This document shows positions 9,257-17,907 of a DNA stretch of 64,000 bases, one piece after another. Below the pieces are notes generated by a model. It saw only the letters and a program-made list of their open reading frames with translations, was not told where the DNA came from and ran no database searches. This DNA is from DTKD01 sp050948905 (GTDB lineage: Bacteria; Armatimonadota; UBA5829): contig JBMNES010000001.1 of the NCBI GenBank assembly GCA_050948905.1, positions 2,976,001 through 3,040,000 on the forward strand. Direction: 5' to 3'. A program made the position numbers and the translations under genes. Each line of letters opens with the position of its first letter. Positions within the stretch are counted from its first letter, which is position 1.

Positions 9257-10030
9257 TCAGAACCTGGCCTCCTCCACAGGCAACATCGTCAGAATATCCG
9301 GGCCACTTTTGGTGATCGCAACAGTATGCTCAAAATGAGCCGACAACGACCTGTCCTTTGTAACAACCGTCCAGTTGTCCCGTAAAGTCTCAACCTCAAA
9401 ACCGCCGATGTTTACCATAGGCTCAATGGCCAGCGTCATCCCTTCTTCCAGCCGGACACCTTTTCCCGGCCTTCCATAATTCGGAACATTCGGCTCCTCA
9501 TGCAGACTTCGCCCGATTCCGTGCCCCACCAGGTCACGAACCACCGAGTAGCCCCGCTTCTCAGCATACGCCTGAATCGCATGCCCAATATCTGAGAGTC
9601 GATTACCGACCCTTGCCTGCTCAATTCCCTTAAAAAGCGCCTCTTTGGTAACCTTCAAAAGCGCGCTGGCCTCGTTAGATGCCTGCCCTCCGATCGCCAC
9701 CGTAACGGCAGAATCGGCGTGCCATCCATCTATTATAACCCCAAGGTCAATACCCACTATATCTCCCGGCAACAACAACCTTGCCCCGGGGATGCCATGC
9801 ACGACCTCTTCATTAACCGCCACACAAACCGTGTTGGGGTAGCCTCGATAGTTTTTGAAGGAACCAATGCCCTTATACTTGCGGATCAAATTCTCCGCCA
9901 TTATATCAATATCTTGCGTAGTTGTCTTTCCAGGCTCTATACCCTTTGCAATCTCATCAATACACCGGGCAACCACGGCCCCCGCCGCTCGCATCTTCTC
10001 AATTTCAGCCGGTGTTTTTCTAATAATCAT
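9257..10030 (-). CDS. map: Type I methionine aminopeptidase
   Basis: 257 residues, a type Ia enzyme without an N-terminal extension. It removes initiator Met from nascent proteins. Metal ligands by alignment to the Escherichia coli enzyme are D95 (GIDLG), D106 (WHADSA), the His of GHGIG, the Glu of AIEPMVN and the Glu of FEHT; H79 is the substrate-binding His. Its ATG abuts the adk stop codon. Confidence 0.97.
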   Translation of the reverse strand: MIIRKTPAEIEKMRAAGAVVARCIDEIAKGIEPGKTTTQDIDIMAENLIRKYKGIGSFKNYRGYPNTVCVAVNEEVVHGIPGARLLLPGDIVGIDLGVIIDGWHADSAVTVAIGGQASNEASALLKVTKEALFKGIEQARVGNRLSDIGHAIQAYAEKRGYSVVRDLVGHGIGRSLHEEPNVPNYGRPGKGVRLEEGMTLAIEPMVNIGGFEVETLRDNWTVVTKDRSLSAHFEHTVAITKSGPDILTMLPVEEARF

Positions 10031-10672
10031 TTAATTGCCAAGCGCCGCCTTAACATTTCCGAAGACATCCGCAATCTCGCCGGTCGCATCCACGTTTTTC
10101 AGAAGCCCAGATTTTTCATAATAGCCAAGCACCGGGCTGGTCTGCTTGTCGTATACCTCAAGCCGATTTCTAATCGCGTCCGGCTGATCATCTGCGCGAT
10201 GAACCAGCTTCGCACCACACTTGTCGCATATTCCATCGACAGCCGGTTTCTTTGTATCAACGTTATATGGCTCGCCGCACGCCGGACATACCCGGCGGCC
10301 CGACAGCCTGCGAACAAGCTCTTCATTGTCCACCCGCAGGTTGACAACCGCATCCAGCGGTCTGTTTATCTCCTGCAGAGCTGCATCCAGCGCCTCCGCC
10401 TGGGCCACCGTCCTGGGAAAACCATCCAAAATGAAGCCCTGATCTCCGATAGACTGCAGCTTCTCCTTAGCTATCGCTATCACGACCTCGTCAGGAACCA
10501 GTTCCCCTTTCTCCATATAGCTCTTCGCCAACAATCCAACCTCTGTCTTATTGGCGACAGCCTCGCGCAATATATCACCAGTGGATATATGCACCGCATT
10601 ATACTCCTCAGTCAAAAGCCCGGCCTGAGTACCTTTACCCGCGCCGGGCGGCCCAAACAGTACGATTCGCAA
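10031..10672 (-). CDS. adk: Adenylate kinase with zinc-type LID
   Basis: 213 residues. It interconverts ATP + AMP and 2 ADP. The P-loop is GPPGAGKGT (residues 7-15) and the AMP-binding region contains DGFPRT. The LID carries four cysteines as CPACG and CDKCG, the zinc-binding long form typical of Gram-positive and related lineages. It lies between secY and map, as in many spc operons, but a perfect inverted repeat separates it from secY. Confidence 0.97.
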   Translation of the reverse strand: MRIVLFGPPGAGKGTQAGLLTEEYNAVHISTGDILREAVANKTEVGLLAKSYMEKGELVPDEVVIAIAKEKLQSIGDQGFILDGFPRTVAQAEALDAALQEINRPLDAVVNLRVDNEELVRRLSGRRVCPACGEPYNVDTKKPAVDGICDKCGAKLVHRADDQPDAIRNRLEVYDKQTSPVLGYYEKSGLLKNVDATGEIADVFGNVKAALGN

Positions 10673-10713
10673 AACTATTCCTCAATCAAACTTCATTGGT
10701 CTATTCATTCACG

Positions 10714-10753
10714 ATTATAAGTCGCCTGCCACCATCGACAGGCGACTTATAAT
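10714..10753 (-). terminator. Perfect 15-bp inverted repeat between secY and adk
   Basis: The arms at 10714-10728 and 10739-10753 are exact reverse complements around a 10-nt loop. It starts 11 nt past the secY stop. The stem centre is GC-rich (GTCGCCTG) and its ends are AT-rich (ATTATAA). There is no long U-run after it, so it could be a partial terminator, an mRNA-stabilising stem or a processing site that lowers adk/map expression relative to the ribosomal genes. Confidence 0.65.
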
Positions 10754-10763
10754 TCAAAGGCAT

Positions 10764-12047
10764 TTATTTTATGAAGCCTTCGTAGTGCCTCATCAACAGA
10801 TGAGACTCGATGGCCTGCATCGTCTCCAGCGCCACACCGACTACGATCAACAGCGAGGTTCCACCTATAAGGCTGAACGTAGTCACCCTTAGCCACTGCG
10901 GGATAAGGTACTGCATAAGCGCGATCACCGCAAGGAAGACCGCTCCCGCAAGGGTTATGCGAGTCATAATCTTATCCAGATAGTCCTGAGTAGGCTTACC
11001 AGGTCTGATTCCTGGAATAAAGCTTCCCCACTTCTTCAGGTTGTCCGACACTTCCTTAACGTTGAAAGTGACCGCTGTATAGAAGTAGGTGAAGAATATA
11101 ATGAGCGTCGCATAAGCAAGCGACCCCCACCAGGTCACTCCAGGCTGTATCCCGTGTGCAAAGTTATACCAGAACCCCTCGTTGACACCACGCTGGATCA
11201 GGCTAACCACGGTCATCGGGAAATACATAATCGACACCGCGAAGATGATCGGGATAACCCCGGCCGAGTTGATCTTCAGAGGCAGGAAGCTCGAAGATCC
11301 GCCCATCATCTTGTTACCTACGATCCTTTTTACGTGTTGAATAGGAATCTTGCGCTGGGCCTGGGTGATTGCCACAATAAAGGCCACGGTCCCTACAAAC
11401 AGCGCGGCAAGCACTGCAATGACCAACCAACGATGGTTGGATATACCTTCAACCTGAATGGTCTGCCAAATCTGCGCAGGAAGATATGCGACAATACCGG
11501 TGAAAATCACGACCGACACGCCGTTACCAATACCCCTGTCGCTGATCTGCTCGCCCATATACATAAGAAACGAGGTGCCCGCAACCAGGACTATCGCCAT
11601 CTGCAGCACCTGCCACGGCGAAGTGCCGATCAAGGCCCCGTGACTTCTCAGCAGCATAGTGGTGCCATACGCCTGGAACAGCGCCAGAACACCAGTCAGC
11701 CACCGTGTATATAGCCTTATCTTCTTCTGTCCGGATGCGCCTTCTTTCTGAAGGGCTTCCAGTTGAGGAATAGCAATCGTCAGAAGCTGCATAATAATCG
11801 ACGCGTTAATGTAAGGCATAATACCCATCGCGAAGATTGTATACTTCTTAAATGCTCCACCAGTAAACGCATCGAACAGATTAAACAGACTGTTATCGCC
11901 ACCAAACATCTTGCCCAGGGCTTCAAGGTTGACTCCTGGCACGGAGATATGAAGTCCCACGACATAGACGGCAAACATCGCGAACAAAAAGGTGATCCTC
12001 TTCTTTAGGTCCGGGATTTTGAATGCCGCCATCAACGATGCTAGCAT
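10764..12047 (-). CDS. secY: Protein translocase subunit SecY
   Basis: 427 residues, about ten transmembrane helices. It forms the SecYEG channel in the cytoplasmic membrane. Recognisable segments include GIMPYINASIIMQLL in TM2, PLKINSAGVIPIIFA and RPGKPTQDYLDKIMTRIT. It starts directly after rplO, the usual spc order. Confidence 0.98.
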   Translation of the reverse strand: MLASLMAAFKIPDLKKRITFLFAMFAVYVVGLHISVPGVNLEALGKMFGGDNSLFNLFDAFTGGAFKKYTIFAMGIMPYINASIIMQLLTIAIPQLEALQKEGASGQKKIRLYTRWLTGVLALFQAYGTTMLLRSHGALIGTSPWQVLQMAIVLVAGTSFLMYMGEQISDRGIGNGVSVVIFTGIVAYLPAQIWQTIQVEGISNHRWLVIAVLAALFVGTVAFIVAITQAQRKIPIQHVKRIVGNKMMGGSSSFLPLKINSAGVIPIIFAVSIMYFPMTVVSLIQRGVNEGFWYNFAHGIQPGVTWWGSLAYATLIIFFTYFYTAVTFNVKEVSDNLKKWGSFIPGIRPGKPTQDYLDKIMTRITLAGAVFLAVIALMQYLIPQWLRVTTFSLIGGTSLLIVVGVALETMQAIESHLLMRHYEGFIK

Positions 12048-12491
12048 CTATAGTACCTCCGCCGTTCCACCGGCAGCTTTTAGTTTCTCTTCAGCAGTTT
12101 TGCTGAATTTGTGAGCACGAACTGTGAGAGCTTTGGTAATCTCTCCGTTGCCAAGAACCTTTAGACCATCCTTGAGGTTCTTGATTACACCGCTGCTTAT
12201 GAGAAGTTCGGGGCTGATCTCTGTGCCCGCATCCAACTTCTCAAGGTCATCAAGGTTCACAACCGCATACTCTTTGCGGTTGACATTCCTGAAGCCCGGT
12301 CGCTGCGGTAGTCGGCGGTGCAGAGGAGTCTGCCCACCTTCAAAGCCCAGTCGGGGCGACGCGCCTGTGCGCGCCTTCTGGCCTTTATGGCCCTTGGTCG
12401 AGGTCTTTCCCATTCCAGAGCCGATACCGCGCCCCACTCGCTTTCGCTTGTGAGTTGCACCTGGCGCAGGACGCAAGTCGTTAAGTCTCAT
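12048..12491 (-). CDS. rplO: 50S ribosomal protein uL15
   Basis: 147 residues. N-terminus MRLNDLRPAPGATHKRKRVGRG with the Gly/Lys-rich GMGKTSTKGHKGQKAR segment and FEGGQTPLHRRLPQRPGF. It overlaps rpmD by an ATGA junction and is followed without a gap by secY. Confidence 0.97.
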   Translation of the reverse strand: MRLNDLRPAPGATHKRKRVGRGIGSGMGKTSTKGHKGQKARTGASPRLGFEGGQTPLHRRLPQRPGFRNVNRKEYAVVNLDDLEKLDAGTEISPELLISSGVIKNLKDGLKVLGNGEITKALTVRAHKFSKTAEEKLKAAGGTAEVL

Positions 12492-12685
12492 TTATTTTCC
12501 TCCACCGGTTCCTGCAGAGTTTCCACATCAATCAGATGCGCCACTTTGTTAATCATACCAAGAACCGCCGGGCTTTCCTCCTGCACGGCAGATGAGTTCA
12601 TCTTACCAAGCCCGAGTGCAGCCACTGTCGCTTTCTGCCTTTTATTATAACCTATAGGACTCTTTTTCAGAGTGATCTTAAGCAT
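12488..12685 (-). CDS. rpmD: 50S ribosomal protein uL30
   Basis: 65 residues starting MLKITLKKSPIGYNKRQK. The ATG at 12685 with GAGG five nt upstream is preferred to an in-frame TTG at 12694. The NKVAHLIDV segment is typical. It follows rpsE by 5 nt and overlaps rplO by ATGA. Confidence 0.95.
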   Translation of the reverse strand: MLKITLKKSPIGYNKRQKATVAALGLGKMNSSAVQEESPAVLGMINKVAHLIDVETLQEPVEENK

Positions 12686-12690
12686 CGTCC

Positions 12691-13293
12691 TCAAGCCTCA
12701 TCTTCGCGACCTTCAACAGCCGCCTCTTCGATTTCCTCAACGATCTCCACCTCAGCGAAGTCCGTTGATTCTTCCTGTCGCTTCCTGGCCAGCCACGGCA
12801 CTAGTTCCTCCAGGGTCTTTCCTCTCATTCGGCACACGTCTTCAGCAACCCTGAGGTTCTTAAGACATTCCACCGACACCCAGGCCGTGTTAATCGGGTT
12901 GGGAGACCCCAGGCTCTTGGCCAGTACGTCTCTGACGCCAGCCAGTTCGAGAATCGGCCTGACAACGCCGCCAGCGACAACCCCGGTTCCCGGAGATGCA
13001 GGCTTCATTCTGACTTTAGCCCCGCCCATACGCATCTCTATTTCGTGAGGAATGGTAGTCCCCACCATCGGAACCTCGAACATATTCTTCTTGGCGTTTT
13101 CCATGCCTTTTCGGATAGCGTCCGGAATGCCCCTGGCCTTGCCCAGACCCACGCCGACGTGTCCAGCACGATCGCCCACTGCAACAAGCACGTTCCAGCT
13201 CAAAGTCCGGCCGCCCTTGTGTGTCTTTTGAACCTTGTTAGTACGGATGACCTGCTCTTCCAGTTCAAGCGCATCCGGATTGATCTTAGGCAT
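12691..13293 (-). CDS. rpsE: 30S ribosomal protein uS5
   Basis: 200 residues starting MPKINPDALELEEQVI. A GGAGGGG four nt before the ATG at 13293 decides this start over an upstream TTG. Core motifs are VLVAVGDRAGHVGVGLGKA and the PASPGTGVVAGGVVRPILELAGV segment. An acidic C-terminal tail (about 40 residues) extends beyond the usual end. Confidence 0.96.
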   Translation of the reverse strand: MPKINPDALELEEQVIRTNKVQKTHKGGRTLSWNVLVAVGDRAGHVGVGLGKARGIPDAIRKGMENAKKNMFEVPMVGTTIPHEIEMRMGGAKVRMKPASPGTGVVAGGVVRPILELAGVRDVLAKSLGSPNPINTAWVSVECLKNLRVAEDVCRMRGKTLEELVPWLARKRQEESTDFAEVEIVEEIEEAAVEGREDEA

Positions 13294-13403
13294 AGCCCCT
13301 CCAATCAAGAAACATGAATCGTGAATTGCCAGCGTTGTGGCTCTTAGTCAACTCAATCGCAGCAAAACTCACAATTCCCTTATCTGCACTGCCAACAACT
13401 TTG

Positions 13404-13763
13404 TTAGAATTTGAGACCGGCTTCTCGCGCACCTTCCGCAAGTGCAGCAACTCTGCCGTGATACTGATAACCGCCGCGGTCGAATACGACCTGCTCAATG
13501 CCCTTTTCTTTCAGCCTGTTCCCGACGAGCTGTCCGACCAGCTTGGCCGATGCGATATCGCCTCCGTTAGGAACCTGTGCTTTGATGTCCTTGTCCAGGC
13601 TCGACGCCGCAACTATAGTAACTCCCTGCGAATCGTCTATGACCTGCGCGTAAATATGAAGCAGGCTCCTGAACACGTTCAATCTCGGCCTTTCCGACGT
13701 GCCAATGACGCGGTTTCTCAGCCTATAGTGCCGCCTCTTCCGAAGCGCCTCTTTTTTTAACAT
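13404..13763 (-). CDS. rplR: 50S ribosomal protein uL18
   Basis: 119 residues with RLRNRVIGTSERPRLNVFRS, HIYAQVIDD and VVFDRGGYQYHGRVAALAEGAREAGL. It binds 5S rRNA together with uL5. A 192-nt spacer with a foldable element separates it from rplF, which is unusual because the two genes are normally adjacent. A 110-nt spacer follows before rpsE. Confidence 0.97.
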   Translation of the reverse strand: MLKKEALRKRRHYRLRNRVIGTSERPRLNVFRSLLHIYAQVIDDSQGVTIVAASSLDKDIKAQVPNGGDIASAKLVGQLVGNRLKEKGIEQVVFDRGGYQYHGRVAALAEGAREAGLKF

Positions 13764-13798
13764 TCCAAACCCCCAGGCTTCAGGTTTTCAGGTGTACT

Positions 13799-13885
13799 TA
13801 TCGTTTAGCTTTGCTGGTCGCAAGCACCTATCTCGCCTGATAACGAGCACCCGACGCCACTACAGCGACCCAGCACTAAACGATA
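13799..13885 (-). promoter_or_regulatory. Structured spacer RNA between rplF and rplR
   Basis: TATCGTTTAG (13799-13808) pairs perfectly with CTAAACGATA (13876-13885). Just inside, GCTGGTCGC pairs with GCGACCCAGC with one bulge. A small CTCG/CGAG hairpin fits the centre. On the minus strand this gives a branched fold of about 87 nt in the leader of rplR. It could control rplR translation or mRNA processing. It resembles no ribosomal leader I can name. Confidence 0.5.
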
Positions 13886-13956
13886 TATTTTACAACAATC
13901 AACAGTTTCGCGCCATCCTATTAATTATAACGCGAACACCGATTTTGCGCGAATTA

Positions 13957-14541
13957 CTACTTGCCCGCGGCTCCAGCCTTGCCGGCCTTCTTGCGAACAA
14001 CCTCTCCCTGGTAGCGAATACCCTTGCCATGCATTCCCTGCGAGACAACGTATTTGTAAGGCTCCGGCGGTCTGATGGCGCGGATTTCCGCAGCCTGCTG
14101 CCCAAGCACTTCTTTATCGATACCACGAACGATGATAAAGGGTATCCTGGTGTTGGTTTCCTGGCCGACCTCGAAGGTGATTCCCTCCATGGGCTCTACG
14201 GTCGCAGGCTGAGCATAGCCTATCGACAGCACCAGATTTTTCCCTTGCAGCTCGGCGCGATAACCCACACCAATAATCTGCAATCTCTTCTCATAACCCT
14301 GCGTCACGCCGATCACCATGTTGTTGACCAGCGTACGGGTCAGCCCGTGCAAAGCTCGATGGTCCCTGGAATCCGAGGGTCTCTGGCAAATTATACGGCC
14401 GTCTTCTACCTTAACGGCAATAGCATCAGGAAGGCTGCGAGTTAAAGTGCCCTTCGGCCCCTTAACTGTTAACTCTGCCCCAGCCTGGCTAATCTGCACT
14501 CCGCTCGGCACTTGTATGGGCAATTGTCCAATTCTACTCAC
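13957..14541 (-). CDS. rplF: 50S ribosomal protein uL6
   Basis: 194 residues: MSRIGQLPIQVPSG, VKGPKGTLTR, and the C-terminal GIDKEVLGQQAAEIRAIRPPEPY with KGIRYQGEVVRKKAGKAG. It lies near the GTPase-associated centre of the 50S subunit. It follows rpsH by 18 nt. Confidence 0.97.
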   Translation of the reverse strand: MSRIGQLPIQVPSGVQISQAGAELTVKGPKGTLTRSLPDAIAVKVEDGRIICQRPSDSRDHRALHGLTRTLVNNMVIGVTQGYEKRLQIIGVGYRAELQGKNLVLSIGYAQPATVEPMEGITFEVGQETNTRIPFIIVRGIDKEVLGQQAAEIRAIRPPEPYKYVVSQGMHGKGIRYQGEVVRKKAGKAGAAGK

Positions 14542-14559
14542 GACAACAGTTCCTCCACT

Positions 14560-14958
14560 CTACCAAACGTAGCACAATACCTCGCCGCCGATGCCCTGTT
14601 TTCTGGCTTCACGGTCGGTCATAACTCCTTTGGACGTGCTGATAATAGCAACGCCCAACCCTCGAAGAACCCTGGGAACCCTGTCGCGCTTTGCATATAC
14701 CCGCAGCCCGGGCTTGCTGACGCGCTTAAGGTTGCTCAGGATCATTTCCTGCTTTGGGCCATATTTCAAAGCGATCTTCACTGTCGGAAACTGCCGATCC
14801 TTGATCTGCTCGAAATTTTTTATAAAGCCTTCACCGTGGAGAATTTTCACTATCTCCATATTCAGCTTTGAGGCCGGCACTTCTACAAAGTCGTGCTTCG
14901 CTGAGTTTGCGTTCCGAATCCTCGTAAGCAGGTCGGCCACAGGATCTGTCACGGTCAT
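14560..14958 (-). CDS. rpsH: 30S ribosomal protein uS8
   Basis: 132 residues starting MTVTDPVADLLTRIRNAN. GGAGG lies 8 nt before the ATG at 14958, which favours it over an in-frame start 30 nt upstream. The C-terminus has VLRGLGVAIISTSKGVMTDREAR. In Escherichia coli uS8 is the autoregulator of the spc operon. Confidence 0.97.
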   Translation of the reverse strand: MTVTDPVADLLTRIRNANSAKHDFVEVPASKLNMEIVKILHGEGFIKNFEQIKDRQFPTVKIALKYGPKQEMILSNLKRVSKPGLRVYAKRDRVPRVLRGLGVAIISTSKGVMTDREARKQGIGGEVLCYVW

Positions 14959-15043
14959 TCTTGATCCTCCGTTATCGGGCCGCCGCAAATATTTATGTTA
15001 ACATTTTGTGCGACCTGATGTCAAACGATTTGTTATTTTTAGA

Positions 15044-15229
15044 CTACCAACTACTCTTAGTTACGCCAGGGATAAGTCCCTTATGCGCCATTTCACGGAA
15101 ACAGATTCGGCACAAGCCAAACCGCCTTATATAGCCTCTAGGCCGGCCACACATAGAACAGCGGTTATACGCTCTGACCTTAAACTTCGGCGTGCGCTTC
15201 TGTTTCTCAATCAGGCATGTTTTTGCCAC
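15044..15229 (-). CDS. rpsN: 30S ribosomal protein uS14, zinc-binding type
   Basis: 61 residues, the short zinc-binding form: C24-x2-C27 and C40-x2-C43 in NRCSMCGRPRGYIRRFGLCRICF. It would normally follow rplE directly, but here it is separated from rplE by the EF-G-like gene. Confidence 0.96.
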   Translation of the reverse strand: MAKTCLIEKQKRTPKFKVRAYNRCSMCGRPRGYIRRFGLCRICFREMAHKGLIPGVTKSSW

Positions 15230-15287
15230 GTGATCACTCCTCTATGGTTCAGAGTAAGGCTGCCAGGCAGCCTTAACTCGAGAATCC

Positions 15288-17348
15288 TTATTCTTCCTTC
15301 TTAGCCTTCTCAGCGTCTGCTATTACCTGCTGCGCCGCATGAGCCGGCATCTCTTCGTAATGCGAGAACTTCGATGTGAACTTCCCACGGCCTCTGGCAA
15401 TCGATCTCAGATCGATCGAGTATCTCATAACCTCCGACTGCGGAGCCTGAGCTCGGATCAACTGCCGTCCAGCTCCCGCCGGCTCCATCCCCAAAACGCG
15501 CCCGCGCTTGGTGTTGATATCGCCGATCACATCGCCCATATACTCTTCAGGCACCGTGATTTCCAACTCATTGATCGGCTCCAGAATCACCGGGTTCGCC
15601 TTGGCCGCAGCAGCCTGAAATGCCAGCACACCAGCCAACTGGAAGGCCATATCCGACGAGTCTACCGTATGGAAGCTGCCGTCGTAACAGGTGACTTTCA
15701 CGTCTACCACCGGATTTCCGGCCAATATTCCCCTGCCCAACGCTTCCTGTACACCTTTGTCGACCGACGGAATCCACTGTCTGGGAATCGCTCCGCCGAC
15801 GATAGCGTCGATATACTCGTAGCCGGCTCCTCTGGGTTGAGGCTCCAGGCGCAACCAGCAATCTCCGAACTGACCACGTCCACCAGTCTGCTTCTTATGA
15901 CGCCCCTGCGCCTCAGCCTGAGTAGTGATGGTCTCCTGATAGGCCACCTTCGGGGTCTCAGTCTCAACCTCTACACCGAACTTACGCTTAAGGCGCTCCA
16001 CGACAATATCGAGATGAGTCTCACCCATTCCGCTGATCAGAGTCTGTGAAATAGCGGCCTCACGACTAGTGTGGAACGTCGGGTCTTCCTCGGCGAGCTT
16101 CTGCAACCCAGGGCCGAGCTTATCCTCATCGGCCTTTGTCTTCGCCTTAACCGCCAAAGAATAGACCGGGTCCGGGAACGCAATCGGCTTCAACTTGATT
16201 GGCTTGGCCTTCTCGCACAGAGTATCACCAGTCGAGGTGTCCTGCAATTTAGCCACCGCACCGATGTCACCTGCTCCTACAAACGCAGTCGCTTCCTGAT
16301 TCTTACCAGACAGGAAATAGACCTGCCCGACCCTTTCCTCACGCTCTTTGTTGGCGTTGAAAATGTGGGAGTCCGATTTTACCTGGCCCGAAAATACTCG
16401 GAAATAGGTCAGCTTGCCAACATAAGGATCGGCCATCGTCTTGAAGACCAACGCACAGAACGAATCGTCAGCGCTTCGCTTTTGGCCGTCAACTCCCTCC
16501 ACCGCCGGAACCGCAGCCGGACTGGGCACGCTGGATACGATAAAGTCCAACAGAGTGTCAACCCCAACCATCTTCATCGCTGAGCCGCAGAGCACCGGGA
16601 CCACCTTGCCAGTCCTCAGGCCGACTTCCAGCCCCTTGGCGATATCCTCATCGGAGAGCATCCCCTCTTCGAAGTATTTCTCCATCAAAGAGTCGTCCAT
16701 CTCCGCAACCGACTCGACCAGCGATTCTCGCATAGTCTCAATCTCATCGGCCATATCCGCAGGAATCTCAGCAGGGCTGATCTTGCCGTTGGCCCAGGTA
16801 TAGGCTTTATGGCTCAGCAAATCGACTACGCCAGAGAACTTGTCCTCCGAACCAATCGGCAACTGCAGCGGCGCTACGCTTGTTCCGAACTTATTTCGCA
16901 AAGCTTCCAGCGTTCGCGCGTAATCGGAGTTCTCTTTTTCCAGCTTATTTACGAAGAACAACTTAGTGATGCCAGCCTCTTCGGCGAGGTCCCAGCCGGT
17001 CTCGGTTCCGACTTCGATCGTGCCGGAACCATCTACCACGAGCAGAGCGGCCTCTACAGCTCTCAAGCTGCCTACAACATCACCCACAAAGTCCGGATAT
17101 CCCGGCGTATCAATGAAGTTGATCTTCGTTTTCTTCCACTCGCACGGCAAAACCGCAGCGTTGATGCTCATTTTGCGGGAAATTTCATCCTGGTCGAAGT
17201 CGCTGACAGAGCTGCCGTCATCGATTCTGCCCATTCGGCTGATAGCCCCGCTCGCATAGAGCATAGCCTCAGCCAAAGACGACTTGCCTGTACTCTGGTG
17301 GCCCACAAGTGCAACATTTCGAATATCGTTAATAGGATATGTTTTCAT
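15288..17348 (-). CDS. EF-G-like translational GTPase (second EF-G paralogue)
   Basis: 686 residues with the full five-domain EF-G layout, clearly different from fusA at 25.6 kb. G1 is GHQSTGKS (16-23) instead of AHIDAGKT. G3 is DTPGY (80-84), with Tyr where EF-G has the catalytic His. G4 is NKLE (134-137), with Glu for the usual Asp. Domain IV/V segments such as QTGGRGQFGDCWLRLEP and YMGDVIGDINTKRGRVLGM are well kept. It resembles the EF-G-like group known from Thermotoga and others, whose role is not settled. It lies inside the spc cluster between rplE and rpsN, 4 nt after rplE, so it should be co-expressed with ribosomal proteins. Confidence 0.93.
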   Translation of the reverse strand: MKTYPINDIRNVALVGHQSTGKSSLAEAMLYASGAISRMGRIDDGSSVSDFDQDEISRKMSINAAVLPCEWKKTKINFIDTPGYPDFVGDVVGSLRAVEAALLVVDGSGTIEVGTETGWDLAEEAGITKLFFVNKLEKENSDYARTLEALRNKFGTSVAPLQLPIGSEDKFSGVVDLLSHKAYTWANGKISPAEIPADMADEIETMRESLVESVAEMDDSLMEKYFEEGMLSDEDIAKGLEVGLRTGKVVPVLCGSAMKMVGVDTLLDFIVSSVPSPAAVPAVEGVDGQKRSADDSFCALVFKTMADPYVGKLTYFRVFSGQVKSDSHIFNANKEREERVGQVYFLSGKNQEATAFVGAGDIGAVAKLQDTSTGDTLCEKAKPIKLKPIAFPDPVYSLAVKAKTKADEDKLGPGLQKLAEEDPTFHTSREAAISQTLISGMGETHLDIVVERLKRKFGVEVETETPKVAYQETITTQAEAQGRHKKQTGGRGQFGDCWLRLEPQPRGAGYEYIDAIVGGAIPRQWIPSVDKGVQEALGRGILAGNPVVDVKVTCYDGSFHTVDSSDMAFQLAGVLAFQAAAAKANPVILEPINELEITVPEEYMGDVIGDINTKRGRVLGMEPAGAGRQLIRAQAPQSEVMRYSIDLRSIARGRGKFTSKFSHYEEMPAHAAQQVIADAEKAKKEE

Positions 17349-17352
17349 CTCG

Positions 17353-17895
17353 CTAGGCCTCTCTCAGAGGCAGGCCAAGGGCCTTTAATAGTCCTCTGCC
17401 TTCTTCGTCAGTTTTAGCAGTTGTCGCAATGACGATGTTCATTCCGCGCGTTCTATCAACCTTATCGTAGTCGATTTCAGGGAAGACCAACTGCTCTTTG
17501 AGTCCCATCGCGAAATTTCCGCGCCCGTCGAACGAGTCCGGCGCTATTCCACCGAAGTCACGGATTCTTGGCAACACCGCATTGAACAATCTGTCAAGAA
17601 ACTCCCACATCATAGCCCCGCGCAGGGTCACTTTCGCTCCCACACGCATACCCTCTCGAAGCTTGAAGTTCGAGATAGACTTTTTGGCCTTTGTGATGGC
17701 GGGTTTCTGCCCTGTGATCAGGGTCAAATCACCAACTGCCGCGTCGAGGAGCTTGGCGTCTTGGGTAGCCTGGCCAACGCCCATGCTGACGACGACCTTG
17801 GTGAGCCGTGGAGCCTGCATTATGTTACCGTAGCTGAACTGTTTCATCAAAGCCGGCACCACTTCATCTTTGTATTTGTCTTTGAGTCTAGGCAT
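17353..17895 (-). CDS. rplE: 50S ribosomal protein uL5
   Basis: 180 residues with MPRLKDKYKDEVVPALMKQFSYGNIMQ, TGQKPAITKAKKSISNFKLREGM and GRGNFAMGLKEQLVFPEIDYDKV. It binds 5S rRNA. It follows rplX by 12 nt. Confidence 0.97.
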   Translation of the reverse strand: MPRLKDKYKDEVVPALMKQFSYGNIMQAPRLTKVVVSMGVGQATQDAKLLDAAVGDLTLITGQKPAITKAKKSISNFKLREGMRVGAKVTLRGAMMWEFLDRLFNAVLPRIRDFGGIAPDSFDGRGNFAMGLKEQLVFPEIDYDKVDRTRGMNIVIATTAKTDEEGRGLLKALGLPLREA

Positions 17896-17907
17896 TCGTC
17901 AACTCCT

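Noticed and set aside
9719..10720. A 333-codon plus-strand frame opposite map and adk
   Set aside because: Antisense shadow; both real genes are complete on the other strand.
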